24,353 nucleotides of DNA from an uncultured Collinsella sp. (GTDB lineage Bacteria; Actinomycetota; Coriobacteriia; Coriobacteriales; Coriobacteriaceae), in assembly GCA_900754075.1 (NCBI GenBank), contig CAAEBN010000068.1:1-24353 (forward strand). The letters run 5' to 3'. The notes below the pieces were generated by a model. The model was not told the origin of the DNA. It searched no databases and worked only from the letters and a program-made list of their open reading frames with translations. The position numbers and the translations under genes are program-made. Positions 1 through 7,566 of the stretch are shown piece after piece (position 1 is the first letter of the stretch; every line of letters starts with the position of its first letter).

Positions 1-71
1 AGAGCACACGAGGGTTTGACGCAGGGTTTGCGTTTGCCCAGCAAACACTTTAGCGGGGAGACGTAAGGCAC

Positions 72-416
72 ATGGAGTACAAGACGACGGCAAAGTTGGT
101 CATTCAAGCGTGCGACAAGGATTTGCCGGGCGTCTTCGGCCACGGCTGCGTCTTGCTGCTGCAAGGTATCGCCCGCGAGCACTCGCTCAACCGCGCCGCA
201 AAGAGCATGGGCATGGCATATTCCAAGGCATGGCGCATTGTGAACGAAGCCGAAGGCCAGCTGGGCTGCAAGCTCATCGAGCGCGACGGAGCCCGCGGAT
301 CCACCCTCACCCCCGCCGGCGAGCGAGCCATCGCGGTCTACGAGGAGCTGCAGGCCGACATCAACAACGTCATCGCCACCAAAGCAAACGACCTCATCGC
401 CAGCATCAAAAAGTAG
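72..416 (+). CDS. ModE-like winged-helix (LysR-type HTH) DNA-binding protein
   Basis: This 114-residue protein is almost entirely one winged helix-turn-helix domain. The stretch around residues 32-60 (REHSLNRAAKSMGMAYSKAW) is the recognition region, followed by a wing containing ERDGARGSTLTPAGE, the pattern found in the N-terminal domain of the molybdate regulator ModE and in LysR-type HTH domains. Full ModE proteins carry C-terminal molybdate-binding (TOBE/MopI) domains; these are absent here, so the protein is a stand-alone DNA-binding domain of the kind often found near molybdate or tungstate genes. No such transport genes are in the window, but upstream sequence is not visible. The ATG at 72 follows a purine-rich AAGG about 5 nt upstream and a GGGGAG further up. 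Family assignment is fairly safe; metal response is not shown. Confidence 0.8.
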   Translation: MEYKTTAKLVIQACDKDLPGVFGHGCVLLLQGIAREHSLNRAAKSMGMAYSKAWRIVNEAEGQLGCKLIERDGARGSTLTPAGERAIAVYEELQADINNVIATKANDLIASIKK

Positions 417-457
417 CTAATTTGGGACGGGGCTTTTTTAGCTGCACAACCCCTTCT

Positions 458-532
458 CATAAGTTGCGGTGAAATAGGGACTGTTTATGCCGATAAAGCC
501 GTAAATCAATCCCTATTTCACCGCAACTTATG
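458..532. repeat. Perfect 23-bp inverted repeat with 29-nt loop
   Basis: The arms 458-480 and 510-532 are exact reverse complements (left arm begins CATAAGTTGCGG and ends AATAGGGA). The 29-nt loop at 481-509 is AT-rich. The element lies between convergent genes (plus-strand stop at 416, minus-strand stop at 551), so it could act as a bidirectional transcription terminator, although neither side has a clean T-tract. The arm length and perfection are more typical of a dispersed palindromic element (REP- or MITE-like) than of an ordinary terminator. Confidence 0.85.
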
Positions 533-550
533 GAGTTGAGGATGATTTAG

Positions 551-1543
551 CTAGTTGCGAAGGGCGTTGTCTAGGGTGGACGCTACGACCAGGGGGTTGT
601 CGGTGCCGGCAAAGAGGCGGATGGTGCTCCCCTGCTTGCCACGCGGAGCCGAAAGGCGCGTTGCTGCGCCGCCGGCGGGCGATGTGCGGAACTCCCCCGG
701 CAAAGCATCGAACAGCTCGCCCGCGCTGCATTCGATAAGGTCAAATTCAACTGCCGGGCCAAAGCCGTGCTCGAGGATTCCCGTTGCAACCGCATGGTCG
801 GGATGCGAGCTCAATCCGGGATAGCGCACGCCGTGCACCATCTCGTTCGCGGCCAAATACTCGGCCAGTGCACGCGCGCGGTCGAAGTGTGCCTGCATGC
901 GGGTGTCGAGCGTATCGAGCCCGTGCTCTAGAACCTCAGCCTCATCGGAGGACAAGTCGAGTGCGGCCAATCCGCACCCCTCGAGCAGCGCATGCGCGCA
1001 CTCGGCAGCAGCATCCACACGATGGCGCTTGAGCTGCGAGCGTGCGACCGATACGGCAACGAGCTTGCGAGGAGCCTTACCGGCGCACACACGGTCGAGT
1101 GCTTCAAGCGACAGGACGGCACCCAAACGCAGCGGATCGCACCCAAAGAGGCCAGCCACGGTGTTATCCACCACGAGCAGCGCATGAGCCTCACGCGCTG
1201 CGCGGCCTAACGCACGAAGATCGGGAACGAGCAGACCAAACCCGCCGATAGAGTTGACGAACCACCACAGGTGCGGCCCCTCGGCACCAAACGAAGCATC
1301 AAAGCCCTCGGACGCAGCAGCAAACGCGGCAGCCGACGGCTCCCCCACCATAGACACGTCGCAGGCATCAAAGCCGTGCGCAAACGCATCGGCAAAGTCG
1401 TCCGCAAAGGCAACCAGACGATCACCGGGGCGCACAATCCCCAACAGAGACAGCGCCGCCGGCACATGCGAGGCCGCAACAAGACGCGCCTCACGCGCGC
1501 CGGCCCTTACAGCCCAGGCCTCTTCTAGCTGCTGTACATCCAC
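551..1543 (-). CDS. Divergent PLP-fold (Cys/Met metabolism type) enzyme
   Basis: The 330-residue product resembles the Cys/Met-metabolism PLP-dependent family (cystathionine gamma-synthase/beta-lyase). The clearest landmark is ALLVVDNTVAGLFGCDPLRLGA, equivalent to the family's VDNT motif with the PLP-binding Asp and the following PL..GA. The C-terminus TIRLFAGTDNPLVVASTLDNAL matches the usual RLS.G.E.P..L..DL..AL ending. The canonical SATK lysine segment is not recognisable: the equivalent stretch reads SLEALDRVCAGKAPRK, and the chain is about 50 residues shorter than typical members. It may be an altered or non-classical enzyme. I chose the GTG at 1543, preceded by AAGGGA at a sensible distance; an upstream TTG at 1567 would lie within the U-tract of the preceding hairpin. 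The gene stands alone. Confidence 0.6.
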   Translation of the reverse strand: MDVQQLEEAWAVRAGAREARLVAASHVPAALSLLGIVRPGDRLVAFADDFADAFAHGFDACDVSMVGEPSAAAFAAASEGFDASFGAEGPHLWWFVNSIGGFGLLVPDLRALGRAAREAHALLVVDNTVAGLFGCDPLRLGAVLSLEALDRVCAGKAPRKLVAVSVARSQLKRHRVDAAAECAHALLEGCGLAALDLSSDEAEVLEHGLDTLDTRMQAHFDRARALAEYLAANEMVHGVRYPGLSSHPDHAVATGILEHGFGPAVEFDLIECSAGELFDALPGEFRTSPAGGAATRLSAPRGKQGSTIRLFAGTDNPLVVASTLDNALRN

Positions 1544-1561
1544 AAGGCACCGTCCCTTCAC

Positions 1562-1601
1562 AAACAAAAACCCACGATGCGGGTGTTCCCCGCATCGTGG
1601 G
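1562..1601 (-). terminator. Rho-independent terminator after the GH32 gene
   Basis: A perfect 13-bp stem (1571-1583 with 1589-1601) and 5-nt loop is followed on the minus strand by a T-rich run (TTTTTGTTTG, 1570-1561). It lies about 40 nt after the GH32 stop codon. Its U-tract ends just upstream of the Shine-Dalgarno of the next gene, so it could also act as a leader hairpin or attenuator for that gene. Confidence 0.9.
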
Positions 1602-1639
1602 CAACGGCTGCAGTATAGCGCCGATATGCGACGAATCGC

Positions 1640-3172
1640 CTAGATGTTGAGCGTGTGATAGGTCACGCTCGCACCCGGGGCGTCAACGGTCACGCCATAG
1701 GCCTCGGGATAGATGCGCGTCGAAAACACGAGCGCGCCATCGTTCACAAACACCTCGACCGACGAGACATCGCCGACAATGCGCACGTTGCGCACCTCGT
1801 CGACGGGCTCCCAGCGCACAGTACGACCGCAGCCGGCAGAAGCACGACCCTCATCGGTAAATCGCATCTCAAAGCGCGAAGGCAGTTCGCCCTCGGCGGG
1901 CATAAACGCCAGCTTCAGCTCGCCATCAACGATCGCGGTAAACGCGCCGTCGACACCGTCGACAACAACGTCAAAGCAGGTATCGCCGGCAACCTCAAAC
2001 GAGCCCTCCCCCACACGTACCGAGGCATAATGGTGCTCAATCTCGCGCGCCGGCTGCTGCAGCACCACGCCGCCGGCACCGGCTGTAAGCTCGCGCGGCA
2101 CCGTCATGCAGTGCTGCCAGCCGCACACCGCGGTGGGCGCGTTGCCATAGGTCGGCTCATCGGGCATGCCCATCCAGCCGATCAAAATGTGGCGACCGTC
2201 CTCGGACGTAAACTCCTGCGGAGCATAGAAGTCAAAACCGGCGTCCCACAGGCGGAACTCGCCCAGCTCATAGGCACCGTCACCACCGGTAATGTCGCCC
2301 GATACAGGCATGTAGCCAGCGGCATACACATTGCCGCGGTCCCAACGACCGCCCTCAAGACCTTGGGGCGAGAAGGACAGCCACTTCGCCGGTACGCCGC
2401 CATCCGCCTCAAGCTCAAGGTATCCCGGACACTCCCACATAAACCCAAAGCGCTCGGGCGTACACACGCGGGTCTCGAGCCCCCAACTAAGCATGTCAGC
2501 CGAGCCGTACACCAAGATCTCGCCCGCATCGCGACCGGCACCCTCGCCGTGCATCGCACAAAAACGGCTCTCGATATGCTGCCCATCCACGCGACGACGC
2601 GCGCCCAGCACCATGTGATAACGCCCGTCCGCGCCACGCCACACCTTGGGGTCGCGCACGTGGCAGGTCAAATCCTCGGGACAATCCTCGGACGCCAGCA
2701 CCACGCGCTTTTGGCTGAACGTCTGTCCATCGACACTCTCGACATACACGGTGTCGGCGCGACGACCGGTGTTGACGTAGTCATAAACGCCGTCCGTATC
2801 GGGGAGCTTAACGTTGCCGGTATAGAGCACGCGAATGCAACCGTCCTCGACCAATGCCGAGCCCGAATACACGCCATGGCAATCGAACGGCTCGTCGGGC
2901 AGCAGCGGCGCACCAACGTAGTCCCACTTCATAAGGTCACGGCTTGTGGCATGGCCCCACATCTTGACGCCGCCGTTCACATCAAACGGGGCATACTGAA
3001 AGTACGCGTGAAATACGCCATCTGCCTGGCAAAGACCGTTGGGGTCGTTGAGCCAGCCCGTGGGCGGCATGATGTGAAAATGCTGAGCATAGGGCCCGTG
3101 ACCACGCTCGGCAGCCGCCGCATCCATGTTGGCAACGAGCTTGGCAAGATCGCGCTGAAGTGCGTTAGACAT
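1640..3172 (-). CDS. scrB: GH32 sucrose-6-phosphate hydrolase (beta-fructosidase)
   Basis: This glycoside hydrolase family 32 enzyme hydrolyses the beta-fructosidic bond of sucrose 6-phosphate delivered by the PTS, giving glucose 6-phosphate and fructose in the cytoplasm. All three catalytic landmarks are visible: WLNDPNG near residue 40 (nucleophile D43), HVRDPKVW (the transition-state Asp of the RDP motif) and MWECPGYLEL (the acid/base Glu of the EC motif). The C-terminal beta-sandwich contains FVNDGALVFSTRIYP. At 510 residues it has the usual family length and lacks a signal peptide, fitting an intracellular role. The ATG at 3172 gives the natural N-terminus; a TTG at 3184 would add four residues. 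It lies downstream of the PTS gene but a terminator separates them, so it may have its own promoter or depend on readthrough. Fructan or fructooligosaccharide phosphates are possible alternative substrates. Confidence 0.93.
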   Translation of the reverse strand: MSNALQRDLAKLVANMDAAAAERGHGPYAQHFHIMPPTGWLNDPNGLCQADGVFHAYFQYAPFDVNGGVKMWGHATSRDLMKWDYVGAPLLPDEPFDCHGVYSGSALVEDGCIRVLYTGNVKLPDTDGVYDYVNTGRRADTVYVESVDGQTFSQKRVVLASEDCPEDLTCHVRDPKVWRGADGRYHMVLGARRRVDGQHIESRFCAMHGEGAGRDAGEILVYGSADMLSWGLETRVCTPERFGFMWECPGYLELEADGGVPAKWLSFSPQGLEGGRWDRGNVYAAGYMPVSGDITGGDGAYELGEFRLWDAGFDFYAPQEFTSEDGRHILIGWMGMPDEPTYGNAPTAVCGWQHCMTVPRELTAGAGGVVLQQPAREIEHHYASVRVGEGSFEVAGDTCFDVVVDGVDGAFTAIVDGELKLAFMPAEGELPSRFEMRFTDEGRASAGCGRTVRWEPVDEVRNVRIVGDVSSVEVFVNDGALVFSTRIYPEAYGVTVDAPGASVTYHTLNI

Positions 3173-3221
3173 GTCGGTATCCAATCGAATTAAATCAACG
3201 AACGCTCAAATCAAGGGTTCC

Positions 3222-3261
3222 AGATAAAGAAAACGCCCACAGGATGGAGCCTGCGGGCGTT
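3222..3261 (-). terminator. Rho-independent terminator after the PTS gene
   Basis: The stem pairs AACGCCC (3232-3238) with GGGCGTT (3255-3261), plus an inner CAGG/CCTG. On the minus strand it is followed by a T-rich run (GTTTTCTTT). It lies 15 nt past the transporter stop codon and should limit transcription into the hydrolase gene. Confidence 0.85.
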
Positions 3262-3276
3262 ATGTTTACGCGAATC

Positions 3277-4677
3277 CTACGCCTGCTCGGAAGCCTTGGG
3301 CTCGTCCTTGTACAGGACAAACGAGACGGCAAAGGAAACCAGCGCGGCGACCGCAAACATGATCGCGTACTGCACAGGCTGGGCCAGGCACAGCAGGATA
3401 CCAAAGATACCCGTAACGCCCGTGCCGGAGGCGGCCAGCGAAGTGAGCGCACAGACCAGGGCACCGCAACCGCCGCCGATGCAGCCGGCGATGAAGGGCT
3501 TAAAGAAGCGCAGGTTCACACCAAAGATGGCAGGCTCGGTAATGCCCATGAAGGCGGACAGGGCCGAAGGAAGCGCCAGGCCCTTGATCTTGGCATCGCG
3601 GGTCTTAAAGGCAACGGCGAGCGCGGCGCCACCCTGAGCGATGTTGGCAGCGCTGGCGATGGGCAGCCAGTAGGTCACACCGTACTGGGCAAGCTGGCCC
3701 AGGTCGATGGCGGTGTACATCTGGTGGATACCGGTAACGACCGTGGGGGCATAGAACAGGCCGACGATAAAGGAACCGATGCCGAAGGGCAGGGTCAGCA
3801 GGGCCTGGATCAGACCGAGAATGGCGTTCTCGGCCCACACGAAGATGGGGCCGACGGCAACGAGCGTCACGAGCACGGTCACGAACACCGAGACAAGCGG
3901 GGTCACAAAGAGGTCGAACATCTCGGGAACGATCTTGTGCAGGCGCTTCTCGAGGAAGGCCAGAATAGCGCAGGCGATGACGATGGGGATAACGTGGCCT
4001 TGATAACCGACCCACTCAAAGCTGTACACACCGGGGATGACGTTGACCATGGTCTGCACGCCCTCGGAGGCAACCGTGTAGGCGCTCTGCAACGAGGAGT
4101 TGATGAACGCACCACCGACGACGGCGCCCAGATACGGGTTGGCGCCAAAGGCCTTAGCGGCGGAGTAACCGATCAGGATCTGCAGAATGCCAAAGGACGT
4201 GCCCGAGACCAGGTCGGCAATCTTGTAGATAAAGTTATTGGTGTCGAGCGCGATAAAGCCGTTGGAGGCCATAAAGTTGAGGGCACTCATAATGCCCAGC
4301 AGCAGGCCCGAAGCCACGATGGCGGGGATAATGGGGACAAAGACGTCGCCGAGCACCTTAATGGCACGCATAAAGATGTTCTGCTGCTGCGCCGCGGCCT
4401 CCTTGACCTCGGCCTTGGTGGCAGCCTCGACGCCGCTGAGCGCAATGAACTCGTCGTAGACCTTATTGACGGTGCCAGTGCCAAAAATAATCTGGAGCTG
4501 GCCCTGGGCCTCAAAGACGCCCTTGGCGCCGTCGATATTCTCGAGGGCCTCCTTGTCGACCTTGGCGTTATCGGCAATCACCAGGCGCAGACGCGTGGCG
4601 CAATGCGCGGCAGAGACGACGTTGTCGGCGCCACCGATGTTGTCGAGCACCTCTTGGGCTGATTTGCGGTAGTCCAT
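3277..4677 (-). CDS. scrA: PTS sucrose-type EIIBC transporter
   Basis: This membrane permease phosphorylates its sugar during import. The N-terminal EIIB domain (about residues 1-85) carries the phospho-cysteine motif AAHCATRLRL (Cys26). The EIIC domain (about 105-455) contains many membrane segments and the GITEPAIFGVNLRF motif diagnostic of the glucose/sucrose EIIC family. No EIIA domain is fused, so phosphate must come from an EIIA elsewhere, as is usual for sucrose-class EIIBC proteins. The ATG at 4677 is preceded by GGAGGAAAGGGAAG; upstream ATGs at 4704 and 4710 lack a ribosome-binding site and would add non-family residues. Two LacI-type operators lie about 60-100 bp upstream. Sucrose is inferred from the GH32 and LacI neighbours; trehalose or another beta-glucoside-class sugar is the main alternative. 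Confidence 0.92.
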   Translation of the reverse strand: MDYRKSAQEVLDNIGGADNVVSAAHCATRLRLVIADNAKVDKEALENIDGAKGVFEAQGQLQIIFGTGTVNKVYDEFIALSGVEAATKAEVKEAAAQQQNIFMRAIKVLGDVFVPIIPAIVASGLLLGIMSALNFMASNGFIALDTNNFIYKIADLVSGTSFGILQILIGYSAAKAFGANPYLGAVVGGAFINSSLQSAYTVASEGVQTMVNVIPGVYSFEWVGYQGHVIPIVIACAILAFLEKRLHKIVPEMFDLFVTPLVSVFVTVLVTLVAVGPIFVWAENAILGLIQALLTLPFGIGSFIVGLFYAPTVVTGIHQMYTAIDLGQLAQYGVTYWLPIASAANIAQGGAALAVAFKTRDAKIKGLALPSALSAFMGITEPAIFGVNLRFFKPFIAGCIGGGCGALVCALTSLAASGTGVTGIFGILLCLAQPVQYAIMFAVAALVSFAVSFVLYKDEPKASEQA

Positions 4678-4733
4678 GACTTCCCTTTCCTCCAACGGGC
4701 GCATGTGCACCCGGCCACCTTTGACACTTACAC

Positions 4734-4773
4734 TGTAATCGTTTTCAGTTTCATATGTCTGTAATCGTTTTCA
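4734..4773. promoter_or_regulatory. Two LacI-type operators upstream of the PTS gene
   Basis: Two identical 14-mers, TGTAATCGTTTTCA at 4734-4747 and 4760-4773, are spaced 26 bp apart on the same face orientation. Each has the central CG and near-palindromic TGNAANCGNTTNCA form typical of GalR/LacI-family operators. They lie between the divergently useful promoter region of the transporter and the end of the repressor gene. No confident -35/-10 pair was assigned. Confidence 0.88.
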
Positions 4774-4861
4774 TAGTAAGGTGAACGGTAGGAAAAAGCC
4801 GGCGAATGGTAGTTTTATGGCAAAAACAGGGGCCTCAGAGGCAGGCAGACGTGCCCAGAGC

Positions 4862-5833
4862 CTAGACATTCATAAGCTGATGGCCGAGCTTGATCGTCTT
4901 GAGACCGCGCTTCCCCTCCACACCATCGAGCGTGTCGAGCAGCATGCTGGTGGCCTCGACGCCACTGGTCAGATACCCATAATGCACGGTAGGAATGCCG
5001 CCCGTCAGCGCGCGCAAAAACGCGTTGTCGCCAAAACCGCTCACGCGGTGTATGCCCTCGCCCATGCCGCGAACCTCATCGATGGCACGCAGCGCGCCCG
5101 CCGCCATGGTGTCGGTCGCGCAGGCGATAAACGAAACATCGGGAGCGACGGAAAGCAGCTCACGCGCCGCACCATAGCCCGAGTCGAGCGTAAACGAGCC
5201 CAGGCGAATCAAGGCGGCATCGAGCGGGTTACCCGCGGCGCGCAATCCCGCCTCAAAACCACGACGGCGGTCATAACCGGCCGCACGGTCTTCCTCGGTA
5301 ACACCGATATAGGCAATCTTGCCCTCAACATGCTTCGCGAGCGCCTGGCCCAGCTCAAAAGCGGCCTCGTAATCGTCGTGATAGACGCAAGCCGCGCCCG
5401 CGACGTTTTGGCCGATCAGCACAATGGGCACATGGCAAGACGCAATGGCCGCACGATGTTCGTCGGTGATCATGGTCGCCACGAGTACGATGCCATCGAC
5501 CGGGTGATTTTGGAATAAATCGAGGTATTCGAGCTCGCGATCGGGGGCATTGTCGGTATTGGCAAGCAACATCTGGTAGCCACGACGACCGAGCACCTGG
5601 CCGATGCCGGCGGTAATGCGGCTCACGGACTCCGAGTTGATTTTAGGCACGATAACGCCGATGAGCTTGGTGGAACCGGTGCGCAGCGCGCGAGCTTGGC
5701 TGGACCGCACGTATCCTGTCAGCTCAATCGCCTTCTTAATGCGTTCGGCCTTATCCGCCGATATGTAGCCACCGTTGAGGTAGCGCGAGACGGCGGCGCT
5801 CGAAACGCCGGCCAGCTCGGCCACATCTTTCAT
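4862..5833 (-). CDS. LacI-family transcriptional repressor, likely of the sucrose genes
   Basis: The 323-residue protein starts with a classic LacI headpiece, MKDVAELAGVSSAAVSRYLN, with the hinge helix in the first 60 residues. It continues into a periplasmic-binding-protein-like effector domain (LIGVIVPKINSES, then VDGIVLVATMI, and a C-terminal part with the SVAPDVSFIACATDTMAAGAL region). It should bind the operators in front of the PTS gene and release them when the sugar signal is present. The ATG at 5833 is chosen because it begins the conserved headpiece; GTG codons at 5848 and 5842 would only add VLVVK. The gene precedes the PTS gene on the same strand, with its own operator-like site upstream. 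Sugar specificity comes from context only. Confidence 0.9.
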   Translation of the reverse strand: MKDVAELAGVSSAAVSRYLNGGYISADKAERIKKAIELTGYVRSSQARALRTGSTKLIGVIVPKINSESVSRITAGIGQVLGRRGYQMLLANTDNAPDRELEYLDLFQNHPVDGIVLVATMITDEHRAAIASCHVPIVLIGQNVAGAACVYHDDYEAAFELGQALAKHVEGKIAYIGVTEEDRAAGYDRRRGFEAGLRAAGNPLDAALIRLGSFTLDSGYGAARELLSVAPDVSFIACATDTMAAGALRAIDEVRGMGEGIHRVSGFGDNAFLRALTGGIPTVHYGYLTSGVEATSMLLDTLDGVEGKRGLKTIKLGHQLMNV

Positions 5834-5857
5834 CTTTACCACGAGCACCCCTGTCGT

Positions 5858-5871
5858 TGAAATCGCTTACA
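5858..5871. promoter_or_regulatory. Candidate autoregulatory LacI operator
   Basis: On the minus strand this reads TGTAAGCGATTTCA, matching 12 of 14 positions of the two operators at 4734-4773, including the central CG. It lies 25 bp upstream of the repressor start codon, as expected for autoregulation. Confidence 0.65.
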
Positions 5872-5929
5872 CAATGATACCCAACCCATACCGGCAAATT
5901 TAGCAAATGGGACGAGCCACATGGATCAT

Positions 5930-6076
5930 TTCAACAGCCCAGGTCAAGCAAACGTCAGCGAGCGCGCAGCTGCCGTGGCGAGGTGCCGCGAAAGAGGAGC
6001 GACGCGTACTTCATGTACGCGAGCGACGGTTTGAGCGGCAGATCGCCCGGCAGATGCGTGCGCAGCGTCGAGCGGT
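5930..6076. repeat. Structured non-coding segment with nested inverted repeats
   Basis: This stretch sits between the repressor gene and the end of the Pel operon. A 7-bp hairpin (CGCGTAC 6003-6009, GTACGCG 6015-6021, loop TTCAT) is nested in an outer pair TGCCGC 5984-5989 / GCGGCA 6035-6040, with a symmetric 13-nt internal loop on each side. Further CTGCCG/CGGCAG pairs flank it. No convincing gene is present: the plus-strand frame is Arg-rich and the minus-strand frame gives a short peptide with no start. It may be a dispersed genomic repeat or a structured 3' region. Confidence 0.5.
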
Positions 6077-6098
6077 CCGGCGTTTGGTAAAACGCCGG
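6077..6098 (-). terminator. Hairpin terminator of the Pel operon
   Basis: A perfect 9-bp stem (CCGGCGTTT 6077-6085 with AAACGCCGG 6090-6098) and 4-nt loop lie 7 nt after the DUF4956 stop codon. No long U-tract follows, so efficiency is uncertain, but its position is right for the end of the operon. Confidence 0.65.
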
Positions 6099-6105
6099 AA
6101 CATAG

Positions 6106-6771
6106 TTACCCGTGATATTCGCCGTTGTATTGGATGAGCGTCAGGTCCTCAACGCCGTCGAGCGCGCGGATAGCGTCGGCATAGGGCATATCCACACCGT
6201 CCGAGAACACCTCGACGGCCATCTCAACCTTGTCACCGCGCATGGTCTTGGACTTCACCGTAAACTTGGTACGCCCAAATGCACGCACGATGTCGTCGCC
6301 AGTGGTCTGGCCTGTGTAGTGAATGACCATCATGTACACGCGCGCCTTGTCCTGGTGGCTCGCAAAGCCGGCGATCATCACCACGATGACCACCGCCGTG
6401 AGCCCCACGAGCGCATACATGCCGGCGCCAGCCGTAATGCCCGTGGTAATGGCCCAGAACAGATACAGCAGGTCGAGCGGGTCCTTGACCGCCGTACGAT
6501 AGCGGACGATGGACAGAGCACCGACCATACCGAGCGAGATGACCACGTTCGTCGAGATCGCAAGCGTAACCATGCAGGTAAGCACGCACATGCCCACAAG
6601 CGTCACGGCAAAGCTGCGCGAATACACCACGCCGGTAAAGTAGCGCTTGTACACGCAATAGATCAGGATGCCCATGGCGAGCGCCACGAGAAGCGACAGG
6701 CCGATCTTGGCAGGGTCGACCTGACCAAACGCCTCCAAGACGGAGTTCTTAAAAAAGTCTCTGGTGCTCAT
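6106..6771 (-). CDS. DUF4956 membrane protein
   Basis: The 221-residue protein has about four membrane segments in its first 140 residues (for example IGLSLLVALAMGILIYCVY and ITAGAGMYALVGLTAVVIVV). The conserved family signature lies between them, ISLGMVGALSIVRYRTAVKD. A soluble C-terminal domain of about 80 residues follows. Proteins of this family are commonly encoded beside VTC-domain and CotH proteins, as here; their biochemical role is not established. The start is 3 nt after the VTC gene's stop, so the two are probably translated in a coupled way. It is the last gene of the operon and is followed by a hairpin. A role as membrane partner or channel for the VTC protein is my inference. 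Confidence 0.88.
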   Translation of the reverse strand: MSTRDFFKNSVLEAFGQVDPAKIGLSLLVALAMGILIYCVYKRYFTGVVYSRSFAVTLVGMCVLTCMVTLAISTNVVISLGMVGALSIVRYRTAVKDPLDLLYLFWAITTGITAGAGMYALVGLTAVVIVVMIAGFASHQDKARVYMMVIHYTGQTTGDDIVRAFGRTKFTVKSKTMRGDKVEMAVEVFSDGVDMPYADAIRALDGVEDLTLIQYNGEYHG

Positions 6772-6774
6772 GGT

Positions 6775-7566
6775 CTAAATATCCCCTCGGTTCTCAAAAT
6801 CCGATTCCCAGTAGTTAAAACCGCGCAGGTAGGCGGTCTTTTCGTAACACAGGCAGTACTTGGAGACCGCCGTAAGCTCGGCCGCGCCCGGCGGCACCAT
6901 ATCGCGCACCAGCTGCGGACAGAACTCGGTAAACTTGACCTCCATCACCAGCTTGCCGGGCTCCAGGACCGGCAGGGCGGGCAAGGTCGCGTCAAAGATG
7001 TCAAAACTTCCCACCGCGGCGCGCACGTTCATGTCAAACGTGATGCGCACGGTGCCCTCGTCCATTACCCACGGCTCGCGCTCGTAGTCCACGATAGTCC
7101 GCGGGCGCATCATATTGCATATGCACTCGATGTAGAATTCGCGACAGAGCGGATAAGGACTCCTCAGCAAAAAGTCGTAGTCGCCGGCCAGAATCTGCTC
7201 AAACTCGCCGCGCGTGAGCGGCGCGTCCTCCTTATAGATCCAGCTTCCGTACTTCTTTTTGCGCTCGAGCTTAATCACCTTGTCGCTGCCGTTATAGATG
7301 CGCACGCGATACTTTTTGCGCATGAGAATACCGGCGTCTTTTTCCTCGTAGGCCGAGCTGCAGTAGTCATCAAAGTACAGGCTGCGAATGGTGTATCCGC
7401 CCGCCTGCGCATGTTTATCCAGCTTAAACACCGGCGCCATACGACAGGCCAATGCGGCATGCTCTCCCTCATTGATGAGATACTTGAGCTCGTGGCGGTA
7501 ACGCTCCTGCGTGGTACGTACCGGCGGGGCGGCCAGACGCTCAAGCAGCGCGCTAGCCCTCCTCAT
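6775..7566 (-). CDS. VTC-domain polyphosphate-polymerase-like protein
   Basis: The 263-residue protein is a single VTC domain, the fold of the catalytic subunit of the yeast vacuolar transporter chaperone, which makes polyphosphate from ATP in a tunnel lined by basic residues. Family landmarks seen are RHELKY near residue 24, RSLYFDD, RKKYRVRIY, KLERKKK, the acidic VMEVKF strand near the end and SKYCLCYE. These supply the Arg/Lys residues and the metal-binding Glu expected of an active enzyme. No SPX or membrane domain is present, so membrane linkage may come from DUF4956. The ATG at 7566 overlaps the CotH gene by 14 nt and has GGAGG 6 nt upstream; the longer GTG start at 7590 is less likely. 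Polyphosphate synthesis is known for the family in fungi; the product here is untested. Confidence 0.87.
   Translation of the reverse strand: MRRASALLERLAAPPVRTTQERYRHELKYLINEGEHAALACRMAPVFKLDKHAQAGGYTIRSLYFDDYCSSAYEEKDAGILMRKKYRVRIYNGSDKVIKLERKKKYGSWIYKEDAPLTRGEFEQILAGDYDFLLRSPYPLCREFYIECICNMMRPRTIVDYEREPWVMDEGTVRITFDMNVRAAVGSFDIFDATLPALPVLEPGKLVMEVKFTEFCPQLVRDMVPPGAAELTAVSKYCLCYEKTAYLRGFNYWESDFENRGDI

Noticed and set aside
1655..3193. Long plus-strand open frame opposite the GH32 gene
   Set aside because: It is the exact antisense of a gene with all GH32 catalytic motifs; its own translation is low-complexity and has no family features.
3244..4662. Long plus-strand open frame opposite the PTS gene
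   Set aside because: Antisense of a clear EIIBC; the product is a Gly/Asp/Gln-rich string without domain structure.
5907..6137. Small plus-strand frame rich in Arg
   Set aside because: Overlaps the hairpin terminator and the DUF4956 3' end; composition reflects palindromic DNA, not a protein.
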